Source: Pedobacter jeongneungensis (GTDB lineage: Bacteria; Bacteroidota; Bacteroidia; Sphingobacteriales; Sphingobacteriaceae). Taken from it: a DNA stretch of 64,000 nt. The DNA lies in contig NZ_AYMG01000007.1 in the NCBI RefSeq assembly GCF_000633455.1, positions 85,252-149,251 of the forward strand, in the 5' to 3' direction. The number at the start of each line of letters is the position of its first letter. The stretch's first letter is position 1. A program made the position numbers and the translations under genes. Shown here in pieces: positions 53,862 through 62,091 of this stretch. The notes under the pieces were generated by a model that ran no database searches, was not told the DNA's origin, and saw only the letters and a program-made list of their open reading frames with translations.

Positions 53862-54428
53862 TTATGCCTCGTTAAAATATTGCCCAAACCATTTGTCGAA
53901 ATTTTCTTTGTGTTTTTCCTGGGCTGTTTTAATCAGTTCATTGGGTGCTTCAATCTGGTCGAAGTTGTAATCACCTTTCATCCATTTTAAATATTCGGCT
54001 AAATCATCGCTTTCTTCGTAGCTCTTTTCATTTTTAAAGAAATATGTCTGATCAAAATCGACCCAGATTTCGGTATCATAGGTGAGCAGATGCAACAGTT
54101 CTAAAACGTTTTCTGCCACTACATGCACGCCGCCTTCATCGCCAAATACCACTATGGGCATCTGGTTTAAAGCTTTATTGGTACCATCGTTCCAGATGGC
54201 ATAAAAGGAGCCCGAACCGTTTGCCTGTGCGAAAGGGATTAATGGGTTTAAAAAGTTTTCATCCTCGCTCCAGCTACGTAATCCTGATTTATCGTCGATT
54301 AAAACACCAAAACCCTGTACATAATTTTCGAAAGAAGAAATGTTGTTCTGAAAATAAATCAGTTTTTCAAGTTCGACAGGGATTTCGTTTAATCCTAAAT
54401 TTTGTTTGAAATCAATAATGTTTATCAT
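53862..54428 (-). CDS. SMI1/KNR4 (SUKH)-family protein, 188 residues
   Basis: FLNPLIPFAQANGSGSFYAI, then WNDGTNKALNQMPIVVFGDE, with GGVHVVAENVLELLHLLT, the pattern of SUKH-superfamily immunity proteins. N-terminal 60 residues are helix-strand mixed; a charged C-terminal helix (AQEKHKENFDKWFGQYF) follows. It lies 13 bases upstream of the frameshifted SUKH gene; together they suggest an immunity array, although no toxin gene is in the window. Confidence 0.75.
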   Translation of the reverse strand: MINIIDFKQNLGLNEIPVELEKLIYFQNNISSFENYVQGFGVLIDDKSGLRSWSEDENFLNPLIPFAQANGSGSFYAIWNDGTNKALNQMPIVVFGDEGGVHVVAENVLELLHLLTYDTEIWVDFDQTYFFKNEKSYEESDDLAEYLKWMKGDYNFDQIEAPNELIKTAQEKHKENFDKWFGQYFNEA

Positions 54429-54468
54429 GGTAGGTTAGTTAATAAGTAATTGAATGAAACAGCAACGA

Positions 54469-55005
54469 TTAAAAAGGCATCTTTTTTACTTCAATGCCGT
54501 TATCCCTGGCATAGGCCTCGGCAATGTCCCAAAGCGTATTGTATTTCTGTACAAAAGCATCATAACTTTTATTATCCATTTCAGTTATGGCCTGATTAAT
54601 ATCGATTTCCGCGGCATGGCCATCAATCATCTTTGCAACCTTCAGGTGATCGGTCTCATAGCTTTTTAGCACAAAAGCATAGAGATCAAGCGCTGCATCG
54701 ATCATTGGTTTTGTTTTTTTTGTAGGTTGCAATTCTTTTATCTTTTTTACATTGCGTTCTACAGTTGCGATCGAGTTATTTTTAAGATATTTCTCACAGG
54801 TATTAAAATCAGTCGTGTTTGCGCCTCCCTTAATGTACCTTAGATAAGTATTAAAATATTGCCCGCCAAAACGCGATATGGAATTGGTATTTAAAGCTAC
54901 GCGGTCAAAATATTCTTCTGGCGTGTTTAAAGAAAATTCGCATGCGGTGATGGTTAAAACCATCACCATTAGCATGACATTTTTGAAGTTGAGGCGCATA
55001 AACAT
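54469..55005 (-). CDS. Hypothetical lipoprotein, 178 residues
   Basis: Signal with lipobox LTITAC (Cys22). Starts at 55005 (MFMRLN) or 54999 (MRLN). The mature part is mostly helical and charged (NVKKIKELQPTKKTKPMIDA, NKSYDAFVQKYNTLWDIAEA), resembling small helical lipoproteins of unknown function in Bacteroidota. Directly after the DUF4870 gene. Confidence 0.7.
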   Translation of the reverse strand: MFMRLNFKNVMLMVMVLTITACEFSLNTPEEYFDRVALNTNSISRFGGQYFNTYLRYIKGGANTTDFNTCEKYLKNNSIATVERNVKKIKELQPTKKTKPMIDAALDLYAFVLKSYETDHLKVAKMIDGHAAEIDINQAITEMDNKSYDAFVQKYNTLWDIAEAYARDNGIEVKKMPF

Positions 55006-55006
55006 C

Positions 55007-55336
55007 TTAGTATTTATTTACAGCAGAATTTTTTTCTTCGAACATTTTACCGATCAATGGAACAGGTTTCATGGCGCCGTTTGCTGCATTGATCATCCCC
55101 ATAATCCATAAAATAATAAATACAAACCCGATTAAGCCTAAGAATGATAAGCTGGGGATCATTGTTGCCACTATATTTAAAACCACACTGAAGATAATGT
55201 TCACAATGGCCAAACCTAACGATTGTCTTAAATGGTATTTAAGTAGTGCATCGGCTTTGTCTTTTCCGATGAAATAAGCAATTAACCAACCAATAATGGT
55301 GATGTAAGAAATGATTGCAAGAGATTTGTTGTTCAT
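55007..55336 (-). CDS. DUF4870 (Tic20-like) membrane protein
   Basis: 109 residues with three membrane helices. The family pattern LAIISYITIIGWLIAYFIG, then ALLKYHLRQSLGLAI and IGFVFIILWIMGMINAANGA fits DUF4870. First gene of the minus-strand string of genes down to 51156. Function unknown. Confidence 0.88.
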   Translation of the reverse strand: MNNKSLAIISYITIIGWLIAYFIGKDKADALLKYHLRQSLGLAIVNIIFSVVLNIVATMIPSLSFLGLIGFVFIILWIMGMINAANGAMKPVPLIGKMFEEKNSAVNKY

Positions 55337-55565
55337 GATTTAAGTTTTTTAGCGTGAAAATTATTTGAATCAAAGTTGAAGCTAATCAGCAGGATTTTAA
55401 AGCTTTTGCCGCCTACAGAGCATCTACTGCATTTTGTAAAAACGTCTACAATACATCTACAGATGTTGTTAAGATATTGATATGTAGTGTTTTATTTATT
55501 TTAGTTGTTTTTGTTTTTCGTCTACAATTATATCCACCTTTCAATCTTTATGCTAATTTTACGAT

Positions 55566-57410
55566 ATGAAACATCTGGTTTTTAAAAAGATATTACTCTT
55601 AGCTGGAATATTTTCAGGTTGTTTTGCAGCAGTTGCGCAGACTTTACTGGATAGTACTGCGCTCGATAACCTGAGCGAAAAAGATAAACCGGCATTGCTT
55701 ACACAGCTGGCGGAGCGGAGCAGGATTAACGGCGATTATAAAGCGGGTATTGCAAAAGCCGAAAAGAGTGTAGCATTGGCATTAAAGTTTAAAAACTATA
55801 CAGAAGCTACAAAGGCCTATACCGTAAAAGTGGCCATATATACCACTACCAAGGAATTTATGTTATCGAAAAAGACGAGTGATACCACTTTGTCTCTTGC
55901 CCAACAATCGCGCAAGCCCATTGCTTTAGCCTATGCTTATTATGCACAAGCCTTGTTCTATAATGCCATTGATAACAGTGAGCAGATTACCAGATACTGC
56001 CAGCTCGCGTTAAAATCGTTGGGGGAAACATCAGATCCGTACCTCAGTGCCAAAATATATTACCAGTTATATATGCTAAACTCGCGGAGGGATGATGTTA
56101 AAAATGTAAATAAATATGCCATTGCAGCTACTGAAAATGCCTTAAAAACAACCGATTATAACCTGTTGAGCAATTGTTATACTGCTTTATCGGTTGCGGC
56201 CGATTATAACTATGCCAGTACCAAAAATGAAGCGTTACGCGATAGCATCATCTACTATTTAAACAAGGCACAAAATCTTTACCTACAATACCCTAATTAC
56301 GTTGCCCGAAAAACTTATGCCATTTCCTGTATCAATAGTGCCGATTATTATTTAAGGTACTTCTCCGATACCGATCAAACTGCAAAGGCAAATGCGATCC
56401 GTTATGCCAGCATGGCGAATGAGGTAATGAAGGGTGCAATTAATGGTGAAGAAGTACGGGCAAGTAGTCTGGGCATTTTAAGCGAATACGCCAAAAGGGA
56501 CAAAAATTTTGTAATGGCCGAAGCTTATTTGCAGGAAGCCTATAGCGTATTGATAAACAAAAAGGTACCTTATTATTATACTTTAATTAATGTGGTAACC
56601 GCGCTATCGAACTTTTATGAGCAGCGCGGCAATTACGAAAAAGCACTCGATTTCCAAAAAAAAGCAACGACGTTTAATAACAAGTATTTCGATGAAAAGC
56701 GCACACTAAATGCCCAGAAACTGGAGGTACAGTACGAGGCCGAAAAAAAAAACAATGAAGTAAAGTTATTAAAGCAAAGCGAGCAGTATGCCCGTCAGCA
56801 AAAATACCTTTATATCGGGATTGCCATTGCTTCGATATTGGGCCTGATATTTATGTTCCGCTCTTACCATTTTAGGTTAAGGTACTCGTTACAGCGCGAA
56901 AAGCAGCTGCATTTGGAAAAACAGGATGCTGAACTGCAAATGAAACTCGAAAAAGAAGAGCAGGCAAGGTTAAAGGCCGAACAGCTTTTATTGGAAAGCC
57001 AGCAGCAACAATTACAGAAAGAGGTAATGGCCAGTCAGTTACAATTGGAACATAAAAAGGAAATGCTATTCCAGATCAAGGAAAAACTTAGCGATAACCA
57101 CCAGTTCAACATCAATAAAATCTGGAACGAGGAGCTGCTTTTGGATAACGACTTCGAAGAAGCCAAATTTCAGATCCAGCAGGTACACCCCGAATTTTTC
57201 TCTTTGTTAAATCAGAGGGCACATCAAAAACTCACCTCGCTCGATCTAAAACTTTGTGCTTACCTCCATTTAAAAATGGATACCAAAAAAATTGCCCAAT
57301 TGATGCATATTGAAGCCAAAAGTGTGCGCATGAGCCGCTACCGGATAAAGCAAAAACTGGGCTTGGGAAAAGAAGAAGATTTGAACCTGTTTTTACAGAA
57401 TATGGGGTAA
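55566..57410 (+). CDS. Membrane TPR protein with C-terminal LuxR-like HTH
   Basis: 614 residues. Signal peptide about 1-24 (AAVAQ). TPR-like helical repeats occupy about 35-395 (KTSDTTLSLAQQSRKPIALA, YYYTLINVVTALSNFYEQRG). One TM helix sits at about 415-432 (YLYIGIAIASILGLIFMF), a Gln/Glu-rich coiled coil at about 440-510, and a winged/LuxR-like HTH at about 550-614 (HQKLTSLDLKLCAYLHLKMD, then TKKIAQLMHIEAKSVRMSRY, and RIKQKLGLGKEEDL). This Bacteroidota design senses in the periplasm and acts on DNA from the membrane. It is the gene immediately upstream of the DyP/glycyl-radical gene. Confidence 0.85.
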   Translation: MKHLVFKKILLLAGIFSGCFAAVAQTLLDSTALDNLSEKDKPALLTQLAERSRINGDYKAGIAKAEKSVALALKFKNYTEATKAYTVKVAIYTTTKEFMLSKKTSDTTLSLAQQSRKPIALAYAYYAQALFYNAIDNSEQITRYCQLALKSLGETSDPYLSAKIYYQLYMLNSRRDDVKNVNKYAIAATENALKTTDYNLLSNCYTALSVAADYNYASTKNEALRDSIIYYLNKAQNLYLQYPNYVARKTYAISCINSADYYLRYFSDTDQTAKANAIRYASMANEVMKGAINGEEVRASSLGILSEYAKRDKNFVMAEAYLQEAYSVLINKKVPYYYTLINVVTALSNFYEQRGNYEKALDFQKKATTFNNKYFDEKRTLNAQKLEVQYEAEKKNNEVKLLKQSEQYARQQKYLYIGIAIASILGLIFMFRSYHFRLRYSLQREKQLHLEKQDAELQMKLEKEEQARLKAEQLLLESQQQQLQKEVMASQLQLEHKKEMLFQIKEKLSDNHQFNINKIWNEELLLDNDFEEAKFQIQQVHPEFFSLLNQRAHQKLTSLDLKLCAYLHLKMDTKKIAQLMHIEAKSVRMSRYRIKQKLGLGKEEDLNLFLQNMG

Positions 57411-57477
57411 GTTTACACCATCCTTATAGTGCATTAAAATCCCAATCAGGTTACCAATTACGGATTTAGAAACCGGT

Positions 57478-57556
57478 CGTCATTTCGATCCGGTAGCTAT
57501 CGGATGAAGCGCAGGCAACATCGTTCAAAGATTTCTCCACCACGGGCGAAATGACG
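57478..57556. repeat. Inverted repeat with GATAGCTATC-type dyad
   Basis: Arms CGTCATTTCG (57478-57487) and complement (57547-57556). Inside lies a degenerate dyad ATCCGGTAGCTATCGGAT, the family seen at 11073 and 39727. It lies between the TPR regulator and the DyP/GRE gene; no gene is seen in 57411-57775, and the promoter of 57776 must lie in the last 200 bases. Confidence 0.7.
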
Positions 57557-57775
57557 ATTCACTTATACCTATCCTCAGGGCATTATTATCGTGCCGTCAT
57601 CCTCGCGCATGCAGTGATCTTAATGCCAAATCTTATACCGCATTATAAATTTCCACTTATAAAATAGGGTGATTATACGGTGTTTTAATACGTCAAAATG
57701 TAGTTATTTAGGGTAGTATATGCCTGTCCATTCCAAAGGCAATATTAACCAAAAACAAACATAAACTGCTCAAAA

Positions 57776-60700
57776 ATGAAAACACTAAAACTGGAAGAAA
57801 GATTAGATGAAGTATGGAAACACTGTCAACGCGGATTAGTTTATCCTTCGCCCTTCGCTATTTTTACCACTTTTTGGACAAAAACACGCGTACAACGTTC
57901 GCAATTGGCCGATCTGATGGCTTCCGTAAGAAAAGAAATCAATACCAATGCCGAACTCAAGGATAGGAATACTTCGGTAATATTAGGCGTTTCCTTCAAA
58001 AACTGGGCAGGAATCTGCAATAGCGACAAGTTGCCTTTACCGAAAGGCATGCGCCTCAATTTCCCATCCGAAGCCGATCCTTATACTTCCGACGTTTTTG
58101 ATGCATCAAAAGGTGTGTTCGATGATACCGAAGGGGATATCTGGTTCCACATTAAAAGCGACAGTAAAAATGCCTGCGAAGTGGTATTGGAACTTATTGT
58201 AAATACACTGAAAGAGTTAACCAAACATTATTTTGCACAGGATGCCGCTTCAAAATCAAACAGTAAAGATGGCAATAAAGGCAAGGTGCTGGGCTGTCGT
58301 TTTTCTGAAAACCTCAACAATCCTTCCGATCCCATCACCATTGCCAAGCAGACCTTGATTGGGGGGGAAGATATCGATCATTTGGGTGGCTCATTTGTGT
58401 TGGCTCAACGTTTTGTGATCAACTGGAATCAGATCAACATGATGACGGAAGATCAGATTGAAGACCTGATCGGCCGAAAAACCGACGATACCATTATCCC
58501 AGACCGCGATTCACGCAGCCACATTAAATCGGCAAGGATTCAGGATGAAAATGGCAATACCACGCCTATCTTGCGTTTAGGACTGCCTTTTGGTCGGGCT
58601 AAACAATCTTCTATCGGTTTCAGGGCACCAAAATCGGTAACCGTTTCTGATGAAGAAGGCATTTATTTCGCTGGTTTCGCCAAAGAAGCATCCAGCCTCG
58701 AAAACATCATGAGCAACCAGATTGGCGGAGACAAAGGTTTTATGAACGACCGTTTGTTCAATCACCTTAAATCCGATCTGGGCGGCTTTTTCTATATCCC
58801 CAGCATCAACGATCTTGGCCTGGATCAACATCCCGATTACAGCAATAATTTCTCTTTTATGGAGAAAGGCGACTGGTCGAGGTTTCCAGGGGTAGATTGG
58901 TCGCGGTTAGACCGCCATTATCAGGATGCTTCTAAAAACGGGCTGATGTACTACAATCACCAGAATTACCTGTTTACCATGTCGACCGGTATTAACAGGC
59001 ACAATCAATATTTTAAAGTGCCGAGCAACAGGATCCTGAGCCTGATGGAAAACATTTTTTCTTTATGGCAGGATAACTGGTACTTTAACCGCAAGCAGGA
59101 AGAGATTAAAGAAGACCTTCAATATTATATTAACGCTTACAAAGGGGCCGACAAACCTGCCGATATCATGAAAGAATCCATCATGGTAAGGAAAGGATGG
59201 GCTGTGCGCATGAGTTTGCAGTTATTCAGTTCTCCGGAATATGGTTTCCGCGGACGTAAAATCCGCTTCCCTGATGGCAGTTTACATGCCTATTCTGCCT
59301 TTATCGAAGCAAAAGGCGAATGTGTATATGGCTCGGATACCTACCGGATTTCGCCTGAAGAAATTATTGTGGGTGCCATGCCAAACCTCTCCTTAGGAGA
59401 AGGACGTTATGTGATGAAATACCTTTCCGAAACTGAACGCATGGATGGCTTTTTGAGCAACCTGAGTGAAGCTTCCGGTGTTGGTCACGTGATTCCGCAT
59501 TACGAAAAAGCGATACAAAAAGGCCTGAAACAGATGAAAGAGGAGGTATTGGCTTACGAACAACAAGCAACTACAGCCGAACTGAAAGATTTTTACCGAT
59601 CTTCTTATTTATCTTTAGAAGGCATTACCGAATACATCCTTAACTATGAAAAATTAGCAAGGGAAACGGCAGATAAAATGGCTGAAGGACAGGCCTGGGA
59701 AAAAGCCAACCTGCTGGCCATTGCCGAAAGGATGAAAAAACTGGCCCATGATAAACCCGAGACTTTTGTAGAAGCCGTACAGTTTATCTTTACGTTGCAC
59801 TCTTGTCTACACCTGAATGGAGAACCTACTGCAATCGGCAGGATGGACCAGCTGTTACAACCTTTTTATGAAAAAGGTGATGTTTCGGAAGATGAAGCAC
59901 AGGAAATTATCGATGCTTTTTACATTAAATTAGACGAAAAAGTACAGCAGAACCGGATCTTTATGGAAGATCACCAGCCTTTTGGTAACCTGGCAATGGG
60001 AGGGGCCTCTGGTCCTTACCCTCAGGGCGCTTCTTTAGGCCAGTGGATCCAGCAAATTACCGTGGGTGGAACCGTAGCCGATGGTACGGTAGATTTTGCT
60101 TCGAGCAAACCCGCGTATAATGATGTAACCAAACTCTTTATCCGTGCTTCGGGGAGGCTGCCTTTAAATGCACCTTGTTTATCGCTGCGTACGCGTAAAG
60201 ATATTCCAACAGAAATCCTCGAGGAGGCGGCCCACGCCATCCTTTCGGGCGGTGCACACCCGATATTACTCAACGACGAAAAAATTATCGAAGGACTTTA
60301 CCGCAGTGGTGATGATGTGGGTGGAGGCCTCGGCGCTGATCATAAAAACTGGAATTCTGCAGTAAGCATGCAATCGGCACAGAATTATGCCTGCGATGGT
60401 TGTTATGAGCCACAATTTCCGGGAGAAAACTGGTTCTCACTGGGTGGTTTTTCTACCTTACAACCTTTAGAATGTGCCTTAAACCAGGGCAGGACCTATT
60501 CTTCGGCAGGGCAATCGTACCTGTTCGGACAAAATATTTCGCTTAATTCGAAGCCTGCCGATCAGATCAAGAGTTTTGATGAACTGGTTAAAATCTATTT
60601 CCAGCATTTCGAACTCCTCAACCGGAAAGCCTTTAACGGACAGTTGATGGGTTTTGGTGCCAATACAAAATTCTGCCCATCACCGATATTAAATGTATTA

Positions 60701-61705
60701 ATGGACGATTGTTTAGCCCGCGGACTGGACTTTTACAGTGGTGGTACCAAATACAACATTTATGGTCCATGTTATATTTCGTTAAGCTCAACCATTAATT
60801 CATTATATGCCATTAAAACCATGGTATTTGATGATAAAAATGCGGTAACCACCCTGCCCGAATTGTTAGAATGTTTATGCTGCGATTGGGGTTATAAAAT
60901 GACTGAACCTTTTATCAGCACTTTAGCCGGAGATTCGCGCATTACCAGCCGTTCAGACCGTTTTAAACGTTTAAGGGACATTGCCTTAAGTTTGCCACGC
61001 TACGGCCGCGGACACCAGGAAATTGATACTTTCGGGAACAAGATTGTAGAAGGCATTGCGAGGATTTCGGTAGAAACTTTTACCAAACCACTGCCACAAA
61101 TGTACAGTGCCTTGCAAAACCTGGCTGCACGTTATGGTACAGAAGAATATCCTTTCGGGATTCAGATCCAGCCGGGCGTGGGTACTTTCGAAAACCATGT
61201 AGAAATGGGTGCCTGGAATGGTGCAAGTGCCGATGGACGAAGATTGGGTACCGCAGTAGCTTCCGATTTAAGTTCGGCACCAAGCCCGATGGATTTACCG
61301 ATCGACCATCAATATGCCAGCTTCGAAACTTCGCTTGCGGGCTTTGAGGGAAAAGGTACCGACCTGATGACAGATGGCGCACCAACCGATTATAATATCG
61401 ACGAAAATTATCCTGCAGATAAAATCGTAAAAGTAATGCAGCAATTTGCTGAAGGCCATTCTTCGAATATCTTAACCATTACGGTAGCCAGTCCTGATAC
61501 TTATGGCCAAGCCGTGGGCTCGCCAGAACAGTTCGATCTGTTGCGTGTACGCACAGGCGGTTGGTCTAACTTCTTTACTTCGGTGTTCCCGCTCACGCAA
61601 GATCAGCACCGCAGAAGACCGGTTTCTACACCAGAAGTGGTAGCACATAAAATGGAGGGTGATATTAGTAAATGTCCGTTCCACCATAAAATGGCGGAGG
61701 GGTAA
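57776..61705 (+). CDS. DyP-type peroxidase / glycyl radical enzyme fusion protein
   Basis: 1309 residues, cytoplasmic (no signal peptide). Residues about 1-375 are a DyP heme-peroxidase: GGSFVLAQR at 204, proximal His249 (RSHIKSAR) and distal Arg267 (ILRLGLPFG), with spacing like YfeX. The distal GxxDG is changed (RFSENLNNP, Glu178 for the catalytic Asp). After a linker, about 510-1290 is a glycyl-radical-enzyme fold: VGHVIPHYEKAIQKGLKQM, FVEAVQFIFTLHSCLHLNGE, the catalytic motif Cys876-Tyr-Glu878-Pro (ACDGCYEP, the GCxE of lyase/dehydratase GREs), AIKTMVFDDKNAVTTLPELL, and the C-terminal glycyl motif RVRTGGWSNFF (Gly1262 candidate). Tail CPFHH near 1300. No activase gene in the window. Substrate unknown. 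The fusion itself is seen directly; its chemistry is inference. Confidence 0.88.
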   Translation: MKTLKLEERLDEVWKHCQRGLVYPSPFAIFTTFWTKTRVQRSQLADLMASVRKEINTNAELKDRNTSVILGVSFKNWAGICNSDKLPLPKGMRLNFPSEADPYTSDVFDASKGVFDDTEGDIWFHIKSDSKNACEVVLELIVNTLKELTKHYFAQDAASKSNSKDGNKGKVLGCRFSENLNNPSDPITIAKQTLIGGEDIDHLGGSFVLAQRFVINWNQINMMTEDQIEDLIGRKTDDTIIPDRDSRSHIKSARIQDENGNTTPILRLGLPFGRAKQSSIGFRAPKSVTVSDEEGIYFAGFAKEASSLENIMSNQIGGDKGFMNDRLFNHLKSDLGGFFYIPSINDLGLDQHPDYSNNFSFMEKGDWSRFPGVDWSRLDRHYQDASKNGLMYYNHQNYLFTMSTGINRHNQYFKVPSNRILSLMENIFSLWQDNWYFNRKQEEIKEDLQYYINAYKGADKPADIMKESIMVRKGWAVRMSLQLFSSPEYGFRGRKIRFPDGSLHAYSAFIEAKGECVYGSDTYRISPEEIIVGAMPNLSLGEGRYVMKYLSETERMDGFLSNLSEASGVGHVIPHYEKAIQKGLKQMKEEVLAYEQQATTAELKDFYRSSYLSLEGITEYILNYEKLARETADKMAEGQAWEKANLLAIAERMKKLAHDKPETFVEAVQFIFTLHSCLHLNGEPTAIGRMDQLLQPFYEKGDVSEDEAQEIIDAFYIKLDEKVQQNRIFMEDHQPFGNLAMGGASGPYPQGASLGQWIQQITVGGTVADGTVDFASSKPAYNDVTKLFIRASGRLPLNAPCLSLRTRKDIPTEILEEAAHAILSGGAHPILLNDEKIIEGLYRSGDDVGGGLGADHKNWNSAVSMQSAQNYACDGCYEPQFPGENWFSLGGFSTLQPLECALNQGRTYSSAGQSYLFGQNISLNSKPADQIKSFDELVKIYFQHFELLNRKAFNGQLMGFGANTKFCPSPILNVLMDDCLARGLDFYSGGTKYNIYGPCYISLSSTINSLYAIKTMVFDDKNAVTTLPELLECLCCDWGYKMTEPFISTLAGDSRITSRSDRFKRLRDIALSLPRYGRGHQEIDTFGNKIVEGIARISVETFTKPLPQMYSALQNLAARYGTEEYPFGIQIQPGVGTFENHVEMGAWNGASADGRRLGTAVASDLSSAPSPMDLPIDHQYASFETSLAGFEGKGTDLMTDGAPTDYNIDENYPADKIVKVMQQFAEGHSSNILTITVASPDTYGQAVGSPEQFDLLRVRTGGWSNFFTSVFPLTQDQHRRRPVSTPEVVAHKMEGDISKCPFHHKMAEG

Positions 61706-61718
61706 GGCAGAAAATAAT

Positions 61719-61751
61719 AAACCGCCTGTAGGAGATTACGGGCGGTTTTCA
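61719..61751 (+). terminator. Terminator after the DyP/GRE gene
   Basis: AAACCGCC pairs with GGCGGTTT around a 14-base loop, with TTTTC at the end, 14 bases after the stop codon. Confidence 0.75.
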
Positions 61752-61846
61752 CAAACCTATAAGGTCTTAAAGACCCTTATAGGTTTAAAAATAGAGGCAT
61801 CGTCATCTTGGCCGAAGCAATGCGGAGTGGAGAGATCTTTGAAGCT
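61752..61846. repeat. AAACCTATAAGG hairpin repeat, left copy
   Basis: The hairpin at 61753-61786 has arm AAACCTATAAGG plus TCT with one bulged base. It is followed at 61825-61844 by GAGTGGAGAGATCTTTGAAG. Both parts recur in the same order at 63883-63962. Confidence 0.75.
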
Positions 61847-61912
61847 GGTTGTTGAAATAAAATTTAAAAGATTTCTTAAGTCTTGCTAGTGCATCCGTGC
61901 GTATTCTAGCGC

Positions 61913-61972
61913 AAGTGTTAATACCAGGCCCGAGTAAAGGCCTGATTTGGGCATTCGTTAAACCAGTGCATT
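61913..61972. repeat. 60-base direct repeat upstream of CHAT gene, copy 1
   Basis: Begins TCTAGCGCAAG, contains AAAGGCCTGA and ends CGTTAAACC. About 83 percent identical to copy 2 at 62623-62682. A hairpin with stem CCGAG/TTTGG and outer GC pairs is conserved. Confidence 0.7.
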
Positions 61973-61979
61973 AGATTTT

Positions 61980-62091
61980 CCTAAAATCTTAATACACAAG
62001 TCATCCGGCCCAAGTGCTTCAATCACGAAGACTTGAGATAGAAACAAACTTTTATGTATTTTTAGTTAGAAATATTCTTTACTTTTTTGGT
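61980..62091 (+). promoter_or_regulatory. Leader region of CHAT-like gene with a bulged hairpin
   Basis: Before the ATG at 62092. CAAGT-G-CTTC around 62010 pairs with GAAG-ACTTG about 62026-62034, a stem with one unpaired G. A near-consensus box TACTTTTTTG at 62080 has one extra T. No gene is seen between 61706 and 62091. Confidence 0.35.

Noticed and set aside
57776..61705. Two separate genes wrongly joined
   Set aside because: No stop codon or shift is present between the halves, and the linker has normal protein composition, so a single polypeptide is the simplest reading.
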